5,471 nucleotides of DNA from positions 1 to 5,471 of the forward strand of contig CAYQME010000105.1 in assembly GCA_964418645.1 (NCBI GenBank), read 5' to 3'. The translations under genes were made by a program, and so were the position numbers. The notes under the pieces are model-generated. The model was given only the letters and a program-made list of their open reading frames with translations, searched no databases and was not told where the DNA came from. Position 1 is the stretch's first letter. Each line of letters opens with the position of its first letter. Below are positions 1 to 5,471 of this stretch, piece by piece. This stretch comes from JAADHG01 sp964418645 (lineage in GTDB: Bacteria; Bacteroidota; Bacteroidia; Flavobacteriales; Flavobacteriaceae).

Positions 1-804
1 CAAACATTTTCTACCACAAGAGGAACGTACAGTGCAGCTACAAGTTACTTATTAATGGGTGGAGATACAGGTCATATTTTAAGATTAGACGATCCTCAAA
101 ACGCACCAGATGTAACAGGAGCTGTAGATATAACACCAGCAGGGGCAAGCACAACATTTCCTTCTTATGTAAGTGGACTAGCCATTCACCCAACTAATAA
201 TGATATTGTTTTGGCGACCTATTCTAACTATGGCACTACGAGTATTTATTTAACAACTAATGCAACAAGTGCTACACCTACTTGGACTTTGGTTGAGCGT
301 AATTTATCTGCACATTCTATAAGGTCGGCCGCTATTACAGTAGCGTCTGGAGAAGTTATGTATTTAGTTGGTACTGAGAGAGGATTGTACAGCACTACAG
401 ATCCAACAAGTGTGGATTGGACTAGAGAAGCACCTACCTTAATTGGTTTTGCAGTTGTTCGCTCAATGGCATATAGACCGTCAGACAATCAATTATTAAT
501 TGGGACTCATGGTAATGGAATGTTTATGGCTACTATAACTTCTACTTTAAGCGTAAATGAGTTTGATATAAGTGATAGCATTAAAATATTTCCAAACCCT
601 GTCGAAAATAATTTGAATGTTAAATTAGCTTCAAACCTAGGGAATGAACCATTATATATTGTACATAATGTTTTAGGGCAGACTATATCTAAAGGAAAAT
701 TAATTAACAGTAATTTAGATGTTAGTCAATTGCAAGTAGGTATGTATTTTTTACAAATTAATGTTGATGGTAAAAAAGGAGTAAAACAGTTCATTAAAAA
801 ATAA
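1..804 (+). CDS. Secreted beta-propeller-like protein with type IX secretion C-terminal sorting domain (5' partial)
   Basis: The frame is open from base 1 to the TAA at 802-804, giving 267 visible residues. The in-frame ATG at 55 is probably internal, because the 18 codons before it read as normal protein and no start signal is seen. Visible residues about 1-180 resemble propeller blades of the BNR/sortilin type: two degenerate Asp-box-like turns (YLTTN...PTWT and YSTTD...VDWT), repeated 'GLAIHPTNNDIVLAT' and 'SMAYRPSDNQLLIGTHGNG' strands. From about residue 195 there is a classic type A T9SS sorting domain: IKIFPNPVENNLNV, then YIVHNVLGQ, then a GMYFLQI strand and a basic KQFIKK end. Family knowledge: such proteins cross the outer membrane by the type IX system, lose this tail and are anchored on the surface or released. 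The substrate or catalytic role is unknown, since any enzymatic domain would lie upstream of the window. The gene runs towards dxs, with the repeat at 849-1015 between them. Confidence 0.88.
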   Translation, partial: QTFSTTRGTYSAATSYLLMGGDTGHILRLDDPQNAPDVTGAVDITPAGASTTFPSYVSGLAIHPTNNDIVLATYSNYGTTSIYLTTNATSATPTWTLVERNLSAHSIRSAAITVASGEVMYLVGTERGLYSTTDPTSVDWTREAPTLIGFAVVRSMAYRPSDNQLLIGTHGNGMFMATITSTLSVNEFDISDSIKIFPNPVENNLNVKLASNLGNEPLYIVHNVLGQTISKGKLINSNLDVSQLQVGMYFLQINVDGKKGVKQFIKK

Positions 805-848
805 TTATTAAATAGTGTTTTGGTTTAAACCCTATTCTATAAAGAGAT

Positions 849-1015
849 GGTCAAAAAAAAGTGTATGTATTGTCATTTTGAGCGCAGTCGAAAAATCTCA
901 ATTATCGAATTATCAATAATTTAATATTCTTTGAGATTCTTCACAGCCTCGCTGCTACCTTCAACACAAAATATATTTTGTGTCTCGGTAATATTCAGAA
1001 TGACATTTTTTTGAC
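849..1015. repeat. Long imperfect inverted repeat, REP/MITE-like, with nested palindrome
   Basis: Three nested pairings are visible. The outer arms GTCAAAAAAA (850-859) and TTTTTTTGAC (1006-1015) are perfect complements over 10 bp. The next arms TGTCATTTTGA (871-881) and TCAGAATGACA (995-1005) pair over 11 positions with one G-T wobble. The inner arms GAAAAATCTCA (890-900) and TGAGATTCTTC (932-942) match at 10 of 11. A loop of about 31 bp lies between the inner arms. The left arm is compact, but the right arm is longer by roughly 40 bp, which include the palindrome at 964-983. From memory, TGTCATTnTGAGC...GAnAAATCTCA motifs are frequent dispersed intergenic repeats in flavobacterial genomes, but copy number cannot be seen from one window. 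No transposase gene is present, so if mobile it would be moved in trans. Confidence 0.75.
849..1015. terminator. Candidate bidirectional terminator between the convergent secreted-protein and dxs genes
   Basis: The inverted repeat lies 44 bp after the stop of the plus-strand gene and 15 bp after the stop of dxs. Read on the plus strand, the stem closing at 1005 is followed at once by seven T (1006-1012). Read on the minus strand, the stem ending at 871 is followed, after about 10 bases, by eight T (860-853). Stem plus T-run on both strands is what a shared intrinsic terminator would look like. The stem is long with a large internal loop, and the T-runs could pair with A-runs of the opposite arm, so this is an inference. 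Confidence 0.4.
964..983. repeat. Perfect 20-bp palindrome nested in the right arm of the repeat
   Basis: ACACAAAATATATTTTGTGT is its own reverse complement with no spacer. It is further flanked by TACC (956-959) and GGTA (987-990), which also pair, and is preceded by a small CAGC-CTC-GCTG hairpin (944-954). The left arm of the large repeat has no counterpart, so this looks like an added hairpin module. It could be a transcript hairpin, a protein-binding dyad, or just part of one variant of the repeat family. Confidence 0.8.
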
Positions 1016-1030
1016 AATCGGGTTATTTTT

Positions 1031-2788
1031 TTAATATTCTAATAATTGAAGCACTTTTTTTCGTATGATTTCAGGATCAAGAGCAATCAACTCTTGTAAT
1101 TCTGAAATTTTACCGTGTTCAATAAAACTATCCGGAATGCCCATAAGTTGCATATTGTTTTTATAATGGTATTTCGCAGCAAACTCTAAAACAGCACTTC
1201 CAAAACCACCTTTAATCGTGCCATCTTCAATTGTAATTATCGAGGCATATGTTTTTAATATGTTGTGAAGTAATATGCTATCCATAGGTTTTACAAAGCG
1301 CATATCATAATGAGACACATTTAAATCTTGAATAGCAATACTAACATTATTGGCAATAGTTCCAATGCTTAAAATAGCAACATCTTTGCCTTTTTGTAAT
1401 TGCACGCCTTTACCTATGGCTATTTTAGAAAAAAGCTGTTTCCAATCAATGGTAACACCTCTACCTCTAGGATAACGAATGGCTATTGGATGATCCAATC
1501 CAAGTTGTGCAGTGTACATAATATTTCGAAGCTCTATTTCATTTCTCGGCGCAAAAACTATGAGATTTGGAATGCATCTTAAAAAAGCTAGATCAAACAC
1601 ACCATGATGTGTGGCGCCGTCTTCACCTACCAAACCTGATCGATCTAAACAAAAAACAACAGGTAAGTTTTGAAGAGCCACATCGTGTATGACTTGATCA
1701 TAAGCACGTTGCAAAAAAGTAGAATAAATGTTGCAAAACGGAATTAAGCCTTGGGTTGCCATTCCAGCGGATAGAGTTACAGCGTGTTGCTCTGCAATAC
1801 CAACATCAAAAGCACGATTTGGAAAGGCATCCATCAATAGTTTTAAGGAACTTCCTGTAGGCATTGCAGGAGTAATCCCTACAATATTTTTGTTTTGCTT
1901 AGCAAGCTCTACTATAGTTTGGCCAAATACATCTTGATATTTTGGAGGCTCAATGATTTCACTTTTTACAAGAATGTCGCCTGTTTTTGCATCAAACTTC
2001 CCCGGAGCATGATAGGTGACTTGGTTTTCTTCGGCTTGCTTTAAACCTTTACCTTTGGTAGTGATAACATGTAAAAACTTAGGTCCTTTAATAGATTTTA
2101 ACCGCTCTAATTCTGTAATTATTGTATGAATATCATGGCCATCTATAGGGCCTGAATAATCAAAATTTAGAGCTTCAAAAATGTTGTCTTGTTTTTGAGT
2201 ACCTTTCTTTACATTCGTTAAATATTGCTTTAAAGCCCCAACACTTGGGTCAATACCAATAGCATTATCGTTTAAGACGACGAGTAAATTTGCATCAGTT
2301 ACTCCTGCGTGATTTAAGCCTTCAAAAGCCATTCCACTAGCAATAGATGCATCACCTATTACTGCAATATGATGTTTGCTTTCCCCTTTTAATTCTGAAG
2401 CAATTGCCATTCCTACTGCTGCTGATATGGATGTTGATGAATGACCTACTCCAAAAGCATCATAGATACTCTCATCACGTTTCGGGAAACCAGAAATCCC
2501 ATTGCGTTGTCTATTGGTATTAAAAATAGTTTTTCGTTCTGTTAAAATTTTATGGACATAGGCTTGATGCCCCACATCCCAAATCAATAAATCTTGAGGC
2601 GTATTGAACTCATAATGTAAGGCAATAGTAAGTTCTACAACTCCAAGACTTGCGCCCAAGTGGCCTTCTTTAGTAGCAATAATATTAATTATAAACTCAC
2701 GTAATTCTTGTGCAAGCTGAGGCAAATCAGCTTTGTTTAATTGACGTAAGTCTTTAGGCGAATTAATATGGTCTAATAAATCAGTCAT
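1031..2788 (-). CDS. dxs: 1-deoxy-D-xylulose-5-phosphate synthase
   Basis: Cytosolic, thiamine-diphosphate- and Mg-dependent enzyme that condenses pyruvate with glyceraldehyde 3-phosphate to give DXP, the entry step of the MEP isoprenoid pathway and a precursor for thiamine and pyridoxal. The protein has 585 residues from the ATG at 2788 (E. coli Dxs has 620). The thiamine-diphosphate domain has H43, H74 in WDVGHQAY and the cofactor motif GDAS starting at G145 with D146 and N175. The pyrimidine-binding domain has catalytic E333 in GIAEQHAVT, Y355 and R361 in IYSTFLQRAYDQ, D390 and H394 in GEDGATHHG. A transketolase C-terminal domain follows from about residue 465, including EDGTIKGGFG. All catalytic positions expected from E. 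coli are present. A TTG at 2806 would add six residues, but the ATG gives the usual start MTDLLDHINSP and the TTG extension would cover the -7 box at 2796-2803. The gene is divergent from tadA. Confidence 0.97.
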   Translation of the reverse strand: MTDLLDHINSPKDLRQLNKADLPQLAQELREFIINIIATKEGHLGASLGVVELTIALHYEFNTPQDLLIWDVGHQAYVHKILTERKTIFNTNRQRNGISGFPKRDESIYDAFGVGHSSTSISAAVGMAIASELKGESKHHIAVIGDASIASGMAFEGLNHAGVTDANLLVVLNDNAIGIDPSVGALKQYLTNVKKGTQKQDNIFEALNFDYSGPIDGHDIHTIITELERLKSIKGPKFLHVITTKGKGLKQAEENQVTYHAPGKFDAKTGDILVKSEIIEPPKYQDVFGQTIVELAKQNKNIVGITPAMPTGSSLKLLMDAFPNRAFDVGIAEQHAVTLSAGMATQGLIPFCNIYSTFLQRAYDQVIHDVALQNLPVVFCLDRSGLVGEDGATHHGVFDLAFLRCIPNLIVFAPRNEIELRNIMYTAQLGLDHPIAIRYPRGRGVTIDWKQLFSKIAIGKGVQLQKGKDVAILSIGTIANNVSIAIQDLNVSHYDMRFVKPMDSILLHNILKTYASIITIEDGTIKGGFGSAVLEFAAKYHYKNNMQLMGIPDSFIEHGKISELQELIALDPEIIRKKVLQLLEY

Positions 2789-2795
2789 GAGTTTA

Positions 2796-2803
2796 CAAAT
2801 GTA
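2796..2803 (-). promoter_or_regulatory. Putative -7 box of the dxs promoter
   Basis: Read on the minus strand this is TACATTTG, an exact fit to the Bacteroidota sigma-ABfr -7 consensus TAnnTTTG. It ends 7 bases before the dxs ATG, so transcription would begin almost at the start codon, giving a nearly leaderless message. I do not see a clear TTTG -33 box at normal spacing, which weakens the call. The motif is short and A/T-rich, so chance is possible. Confidence 0.35.
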
Positions 2804-2835
2804 CAAGATGATATTGTATTTTAGCTATTATGAAA

Positions 2836-2848
2836 GCCCATAATGGGC
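2836..2848. promoter_or_regulatory. Dyad in the divergent dxs/tadA spacer, possible operator
   Basis: GCCCAT-A-ATGGGC is a perfect inverted repeat of two 6-bp arms around one base, and the flanking AA (2833-2834) and TT (2850-2851) also pair. It is the most G+C-rich patch of an otherwise A/T-rich 136-bp spacer. It lies 48 bp upstream of the dxs ATG and 77 bp upstream of the tadA ATG, between the two -7 boxes. This fits a dimeric regulator site or a boundary hairpin. No regulator is encoded in the window. Confidence 0.35.
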
Positions 2849-2900
2849 ATTTAATAGGGAGCGGGCAAAGTTTACTAAATACAAATAAGAGCGTGACCTA

Positions 2901-2908
2901 TAAATTTG
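2901..2908 (+). promoter_or_regulatory. Putative -7 box of the tadA promoter
   Basis: TAAATTTG matches the Bacteroidota -7 consensus TAnnTTTG exactly and ends 16 bases before the tadA ATG, leaving a leader of about 10 bases. No clear TTTG -33 box is seen; the nearest candidate is GTTTAC at 2870-2875, spaced somewhat far. The leader is A/T-rich with no Shine-Dalgarno sequence, as usual in this phylum. Confidence 0.4.
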
Positions 2909-2924
2909 TAAAAATTTTAAGTAA

Positions 2925-3374
2925 ATGGAGGCTCCTTTTGATGATATTTATTTTATGAAGAAAGCGCTTCAAGAAGCGGAGGTTGCTTTTAAAAAAGGCG
3001 AAATCCCTGTTGGTGCTGTTATTGTTATTGATAATAAAGTTATTGCTAGAGCACACAATTTAACAGAGCTACTTACAGATGTTACAGCACATGCCGAAAT
3101 GCAAGCCATTACCGCCGCAGCTAATTTTTTAGGCGGAAAATACCTTCATAATTGTACCTTATATGTTACTTTAGAACCTTGCCAAATGTGTGCAGGCGCT
3201 TTGTATTGGAGTCAGATTAGCAATATTTTTTTTGGCGCAAAAGATAAAGAACGTGGATGTGGTGTAATGGGAACAACTTTACATCCAAAAACTAAAATTA
3301 TTGGTGGGATATTAGAAAAAGAAGCCTCACAATTATTAAAACAATTTTTTATTGAAAAGCGGAATCTGAATTAG
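2925..3374 (+). CDS. tadA: tRNA-specific adenosine deaminase (A34 to inosine)
   Basis: A 149-residue cytidine/deoxycytidylate-deaminase-fold enzyme. Zinc ligands and the proton shuttle are clear: HAE at residues 56-58 (H56 binds zinc, E58 is catalytic) and PCQMC at 85-89 (C86 and C89 bind zinc). The N-terminal YFMKKALQEAEVAFKKGEIPVGAVIV segment and N45 before the active site match bacterial TadA. Family role: a homodimer deaminates the wobble adenosine of tRNA-Arg(ACG) so that it reads CGU, CGC and CGA codons; this is normally essential. The ATG at 2925 is chosen because it gives the usual MxxPFDDxYFMKKAL start, whereas the ATG at 2955 would trim that helix. A general nucleoside or guanine deaminase is the alternative annotation, but length and motifs favour TadA. 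The gene diverges from dxs, and its last 26 bp overlap the end of the opposing small membrane protein gene. Confidence 0.92.
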   Translation: MEAPFDDIYFMKKALQEAEVAFKKGEIPVGAVIVIDNKVIARAHNLTELLTDVTAHAEMQAITAAANFLGGKYLHNCTLYVTLEPCQMCAGALYWSQISNIFFGAKDKERGCGVMGTTLHPKTKIIGGILEKEASQLLKQFFIEKRNLN

Positions 3375-3606
3375 ACTTTTTACGACCTTCTCTTTCTCTC
3401 ATTTTTTCTAAGTTTTCTTTAGTAAGCATATAATCTTCAACTTTTTTGTCTTTCCATCTGTAATACGAGAATAAAGGGAACACAATTAAGAACAACCCAA
3501 CAACACCAAAACCAATCAATTTTTCAGAATACCCTGTTTCTATAACATATCCTGTTATAATGCTTGATAAAGCAGCTAAAAACAAAAATGCAATAAGATA
3601 TTTCAT
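3349..3606 (-). CDS. Small two-helix membrane protein of unknown function
   Basis: 85 residues starting at an ATG. Two hydrophobic stretches, about residues 3-23 (LIAFLFLAALSSIITGYVI) and 29-48 (KLIGFGVVGLFLIVFPLF), are joined by a short polar turn. They are followed by YYRWKDKK and a strongly charged, probably helical tail (50-78) that is rich in K, E and R. By the positive-inside rule both termini would be cytoplasmic. I do not recognise the family. Good coding character (two clean helices, a basic stop-transfer edge, ATG start) and its place 32 bp after the ClC gene on the same strand argue that it is real and co-transcribed with that gene. The last eight codons and the stop overlap the tadA 3' end on the other strand. 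It may be an accessory subunit or an unrelated passenger; nothing in the sequence decides this. Confidence 0.72.
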   Translation of the reverse strand: MKYLIAFLFLAALSSIITGYVIETGYSEKLIGFGVVGLFLIVFPLFSYYRWKDKKVEDYMLTKENLEKMREREGRKKSNSDSAFQ

Positions 3607-3638
3607 TTTAAGATCTTTTTATAAAGACGTATTTTGAT

Positions 3639-5426
3639 TTACTTGGCAAAGTTAATTAATTGTCGCCTGTATGCGGTAAGTAGTTTAGATTTTGAAACAA
3701 AGCCAAAATATTTACCGTTTTTAATAACCGGTAGATTCCATGCGCTAGAGTTTTGAAATTTATCCATTACCATTTGCATAGTATCTGTTTCATAATTAAT
3801 AAGGTCGGGAGCACTATGCATATAATCTTCAACCGTGGTCGATTCATGTAACTTTTGATCAAACATAAATTCTCTAATATCATCTAATAGTACAATACCT
3901 ATAAATTCTTGTTCATCATTAACAACGGGGAATAAATTACGTGCCGATTTGGTAACCGCTTGATGAAGCATTTCTCCGAAATTCATTTTAGGAGAAATTG
4001 TAACAAAATTTGTTTCAATAATTTTATCAATATTTAGCATCATTAGGATGTTTTTATCTTTATCGTGTGTAATAAGCTCTCCTTTTTTAGCCAATTGGGC
4101 AGCGTATATGTTATGTGGAATATATTTTTTTGTAATTAAAAATGAAATTGAAGCAACTATCATTAAAGGGACAAAAAGCTCATAACCTCCTGTAATTTCT
4201 GCAATTAAAAAAATAGCGGTTAAAGGCGCTTGTAAAACACCAGCCATAAGACCTGCCATTCCAACCATTGCAAAGTTAGTTAAAGATAATTGATGATTGA
4301 AAAGATTGCTATAATTAACAACCATACCAAGAACATAGCCTGAGATGCTTCCGGTAAAAAGGGTTGGTGCAAAAACGCCTCCAATACCACCTGCTCCAAA
4401 AGTAAGGGACATAGCAATGACCTTAAAAGTAACAAGCCCAATTAATAAACCAATAATTACCCAAACATCATCTATAATATAATGAAAGATATTGTTGGCG
4501 GTAATTGCATCAATGTTACCTCTTAGTACATTATTTATTGTTTCATAACCTTCGCCAAAAAGAGGTGGAACAAAAAATACAATAATACCTATTAATACAC
4601 CACCAATTAATAATCTTTTATATGGATTAATAAATTGTTTAAAAAAGGCATCAATACTAAAATAGACTTTACTGAAATATATAGACGTTAATGCAGACGA
4701 AATTCCTAAAAGCACATAAAATAAGACATCATTTAGCTGAAACTTATCCTGTATTTTAAAATGTAATAATACGTCATCACCAAAAAAGAAATACGATGTC
4801 AATACTGCGGTTATAGAAGCTAGTAATAAAGGAATCATAGAAGCTAAAGTAAGTTCTAGACTAAAAATTTCTACGGCAAAAATAATTGCAGCGATTGGAG
4901 CTTTAAAAATTGAAGACATAGCTCCAGCAGCAGCACAGCCAATAAGCAATGTTTTTTTGGTTTGATTAAGGTGAAATAATCGTGCAAAATTAGACCCTAA
5001 AGCAGATCCTGTGGCAACAGTAGGGCCCTCTAATCCAACAGATCCGCCAAAACCTACTGTAAGAGGAGCTGTTAATATAGACGCCCACATTTGGTGCCTA
5101 GGCATAATACCTTTTTGTTTAGAAATAGCATATAATGTAGAAGGGATACCATGTCCAACTCTTTTCCTAATGGCATATTTAATTACTAATAACACCAATA
5201 TCAATCCCAATATTGGGAAAATAAAATAAAAAGCTTGATGGATTTCTTTTATAAATTCACCTTCCAATAATTCCTGAATAAAATGAGTTAAATTTTTTAG
5301 TACTACAGCCCCAAGGCCAGCTAAAAGACCTATAATTGCGCTAGAAATATTAATAAATTGATTATGAGAAATATGTTTATATTTCCATTTTAAAAATTTA
5401 GCGAATAATGATTTAGATTGGTGCAT
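3639..5426 (-). CDS. ClC-family chloride channel or Cl-/H+ antiporter with C-terminal CBS pair
   Basis: 595 residues. A ClC membrane domain (about 25-445, many hydrophobic helices) is followed by two cytoplasmic CBS domains (about 466-525 and 530-590), which in this family bind adenine nucleotides and modulate gating. Anion-pathway motifs can be placed against E. coli ClC-ec1: GHGIP at 91-95 (family GSGIP), GLEGP at 131-135 with gating glutamate E133, GGVFAP at 349-354 (GxFxP), and the central tyrosine Y441 in HNIYAAQL. Two departures are seen: H92 stands where the chloride-coordinating serine is expected, and I187 (AVEI) stands at the internal proton glutamate (E203 of ClC-ec1), while the preceding E202 is kept as E186. 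E133 and Y441 support anion passage; whether protons are coupled is open. The ATG start gives a short basic N-terminus before the first helix. The start lies 3 bp after the stop of an apparent upstream gene, so it probably lacks its own promoter, and the small membrane protein gene follows it. Confidence 0.93.
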   Translation of the reverse strand: MHQSKSLFAKFLKWKYKHISHNQFINISSAIIGLLAGLGAVVLKNLTHFIQELLEGEFIKEIHQAFYFIFPILGLILVLLVIKYAIRKRVGHGIPSTLYAISKQKGIMPRHQMWASILTAPLTVGFGGSVGLEGPTVATGSALGSNFARLFHLNQTKKTLLIGCAAAGAMSSIFKAPIAAIIFAVEIFSLELTLASMIPLLLASITAVLTSYFFFGDDVLLHFKIQDKFQLNDVLFYVLLGISSALTSIYFSKVYFSIDAFFKQFINPYKRLLIGGVLIGIIVFFVPPLFGEGYETINNVLRGNIDAITANNIFHYIIDDVWVIIGLLIGLVTFKVIAMSLTFGAGGIGGVFAPTLFTGSISGYVLGMVVNYSNLFNHQLSLTNFAMVGMAGLMAGVLQAPLTAIFLIAEITGGYELFVPLMIVASISFLITKKYIPHNIYAAQLAKKGELITHDKDKNILMMLNIDKIIETNFVTISPKMNFGEMLHQAVTKSARNLFPVVNDEQEFIGIVLLDDIREFMFDQKLHESTTVEDYMHSAPDLINYETDTMQMVMDKFQNSSAWNLPVIKNGKYFGFVSKSKLLTAYRRQLINFAK

Positions 5427-5429
5427 GAG

Positions 5430-5471
5430 TTAAATTATTAGTCTTACGCCTCCAAGTTCTTCTATTTTATA
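5430..5471 (-). CDS. C-terminal end of an unidentified upstream gene (partial)
   Basis: Reading the minus strand from the window edge, one frame is open for 13 codons (YKIEELGGVRLII) and ends in TAA at 5432-5430; both other frames hit stops at once. The peptide looks like an ordinary protein C-terminus. The stop is 3 bp before the ClC ATG, the kind of spacing seen between translationally coupled operon genes. Thirteen residues are too few to name the protein, and chance openness over this length is possible. Confidence 0.45.
   Translation of the reverse strand, partial: YKIEELGGVRLII

Noticed and set aside
246..488. 80-codon open frame on the minus strand
   Set aside because: It lies wholly inside the secreted-protein gene, whose frame has a clear sorting domain; the minus-strand product has no recognisable features.
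1400..1937. Plus-strand open frames of 60 and 69 codons within dxs
   Set aside because: They are antisense shadows of a fully conserved dxs; the peptides look non-natural.
2789..2806. TTG at 2806 as the dxs start
   Set aside because: It adds six residues not expected in the family, while the ATG at 2788 gives the usual MTDLLDHINSP start and leaves the -7 box non-coding.
2830..2958. 42-codon plus-strand frame spanning the dxs/tadA spacer and the tadA start
   Set aside because: It runs across the putative promoter and dyad, overlaps tadA in another frame, and its product has no protein-like organisation.
3607..3638. AAGATCTT palindrome (3610-3617) between ClC and the small membrane gene as a regulatory site
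   Set aside because: An 8-bp palindrome in A/T-rich DNA is common by chance, and no stable stem with a T-run forms here.
5011..5229. 72-codon plus-strand open frame inside the ClC gene
   Set aside because: It is antisense to the conserved GLEGP-containing part of ClC and is proline-rich as an artefact of the opposite strand.
1..5471. A novel defence, mobile or biosynthetic system
   Set aside because: Every gene of useful length except the 85-residue membrane protein belongs to a known housekeeping, transport or secretion class; no nuclease, transposase, integrase, toxin or CRISPR repeats are present.

Overview
The window looks like chromosomal DNA from a marine-type member of the Flavobacteriaceae (phylum Bacteroidota). 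The support is: strong A+T bias; a C-terminal type IX secretion (Por) sorting domain, which is confined to this phylum; no Shine-Dalgarno sequences in front of the genes; two exact matches to the Bacteroidota -7 promoter box TAnnTTTG; and proteins that read like flavobacterial Dxs, TadA and ClC. Genus cannot be given from sequence alone.

Layout, left to right. Positions 1-804 (+) hold the C-terminal part of a secreted beta-propeller-like protein with a T9SS sorting tail; its start lies outside the window. Positions 805-1030 are non-coding and hold a long imperfect inverted repeat of a REP/MITE-like type with a perfect 20-bp palindrome nested in its right arm; poly-T runs on both outer edges make it a candidate bidirectional terminator between two convergent genes. 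Positions 1031-2788 (-) are dxs, the first enzyme of the MEP isoprenoid pathway. The 136-bp spacer 2789-2924 separates divergent dxs and tadA, has a -7 box facing each way and a GCCCAT-A-ATGGGC dyad between them. Positions 2925-3374 (+) are tadA, the tRNA wobble adenosine deaminase. Its last 26 bp overlap tail-to-tail with a small two-helix membrane protein gene at 3349-3606 (-). That gene follows, 32 bp downstream, a CBS-domain ClC chloride channel/transporter gene at 3639-5426 (-). The right edge, 5430-5471 (-), appears to be the last 13 codons of another gene ending 3 bp before the ClC start.

The ClC gene, the small membrane protein gene and probably the gene cut by the right edge form one minus-strand transcription unit. 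dxs and tadA are housekeeping genes read from a shared divergent control region. I see no phage, CRISPR, toxin-antitoxin, defence or biosynthetic cluster here. The points most worth a second look are the ion-pathway substitutions in the ClC protein (His at the selectivity serine, Ile at the internal proton glutamate), its small membrane partner, and the nested repeat.
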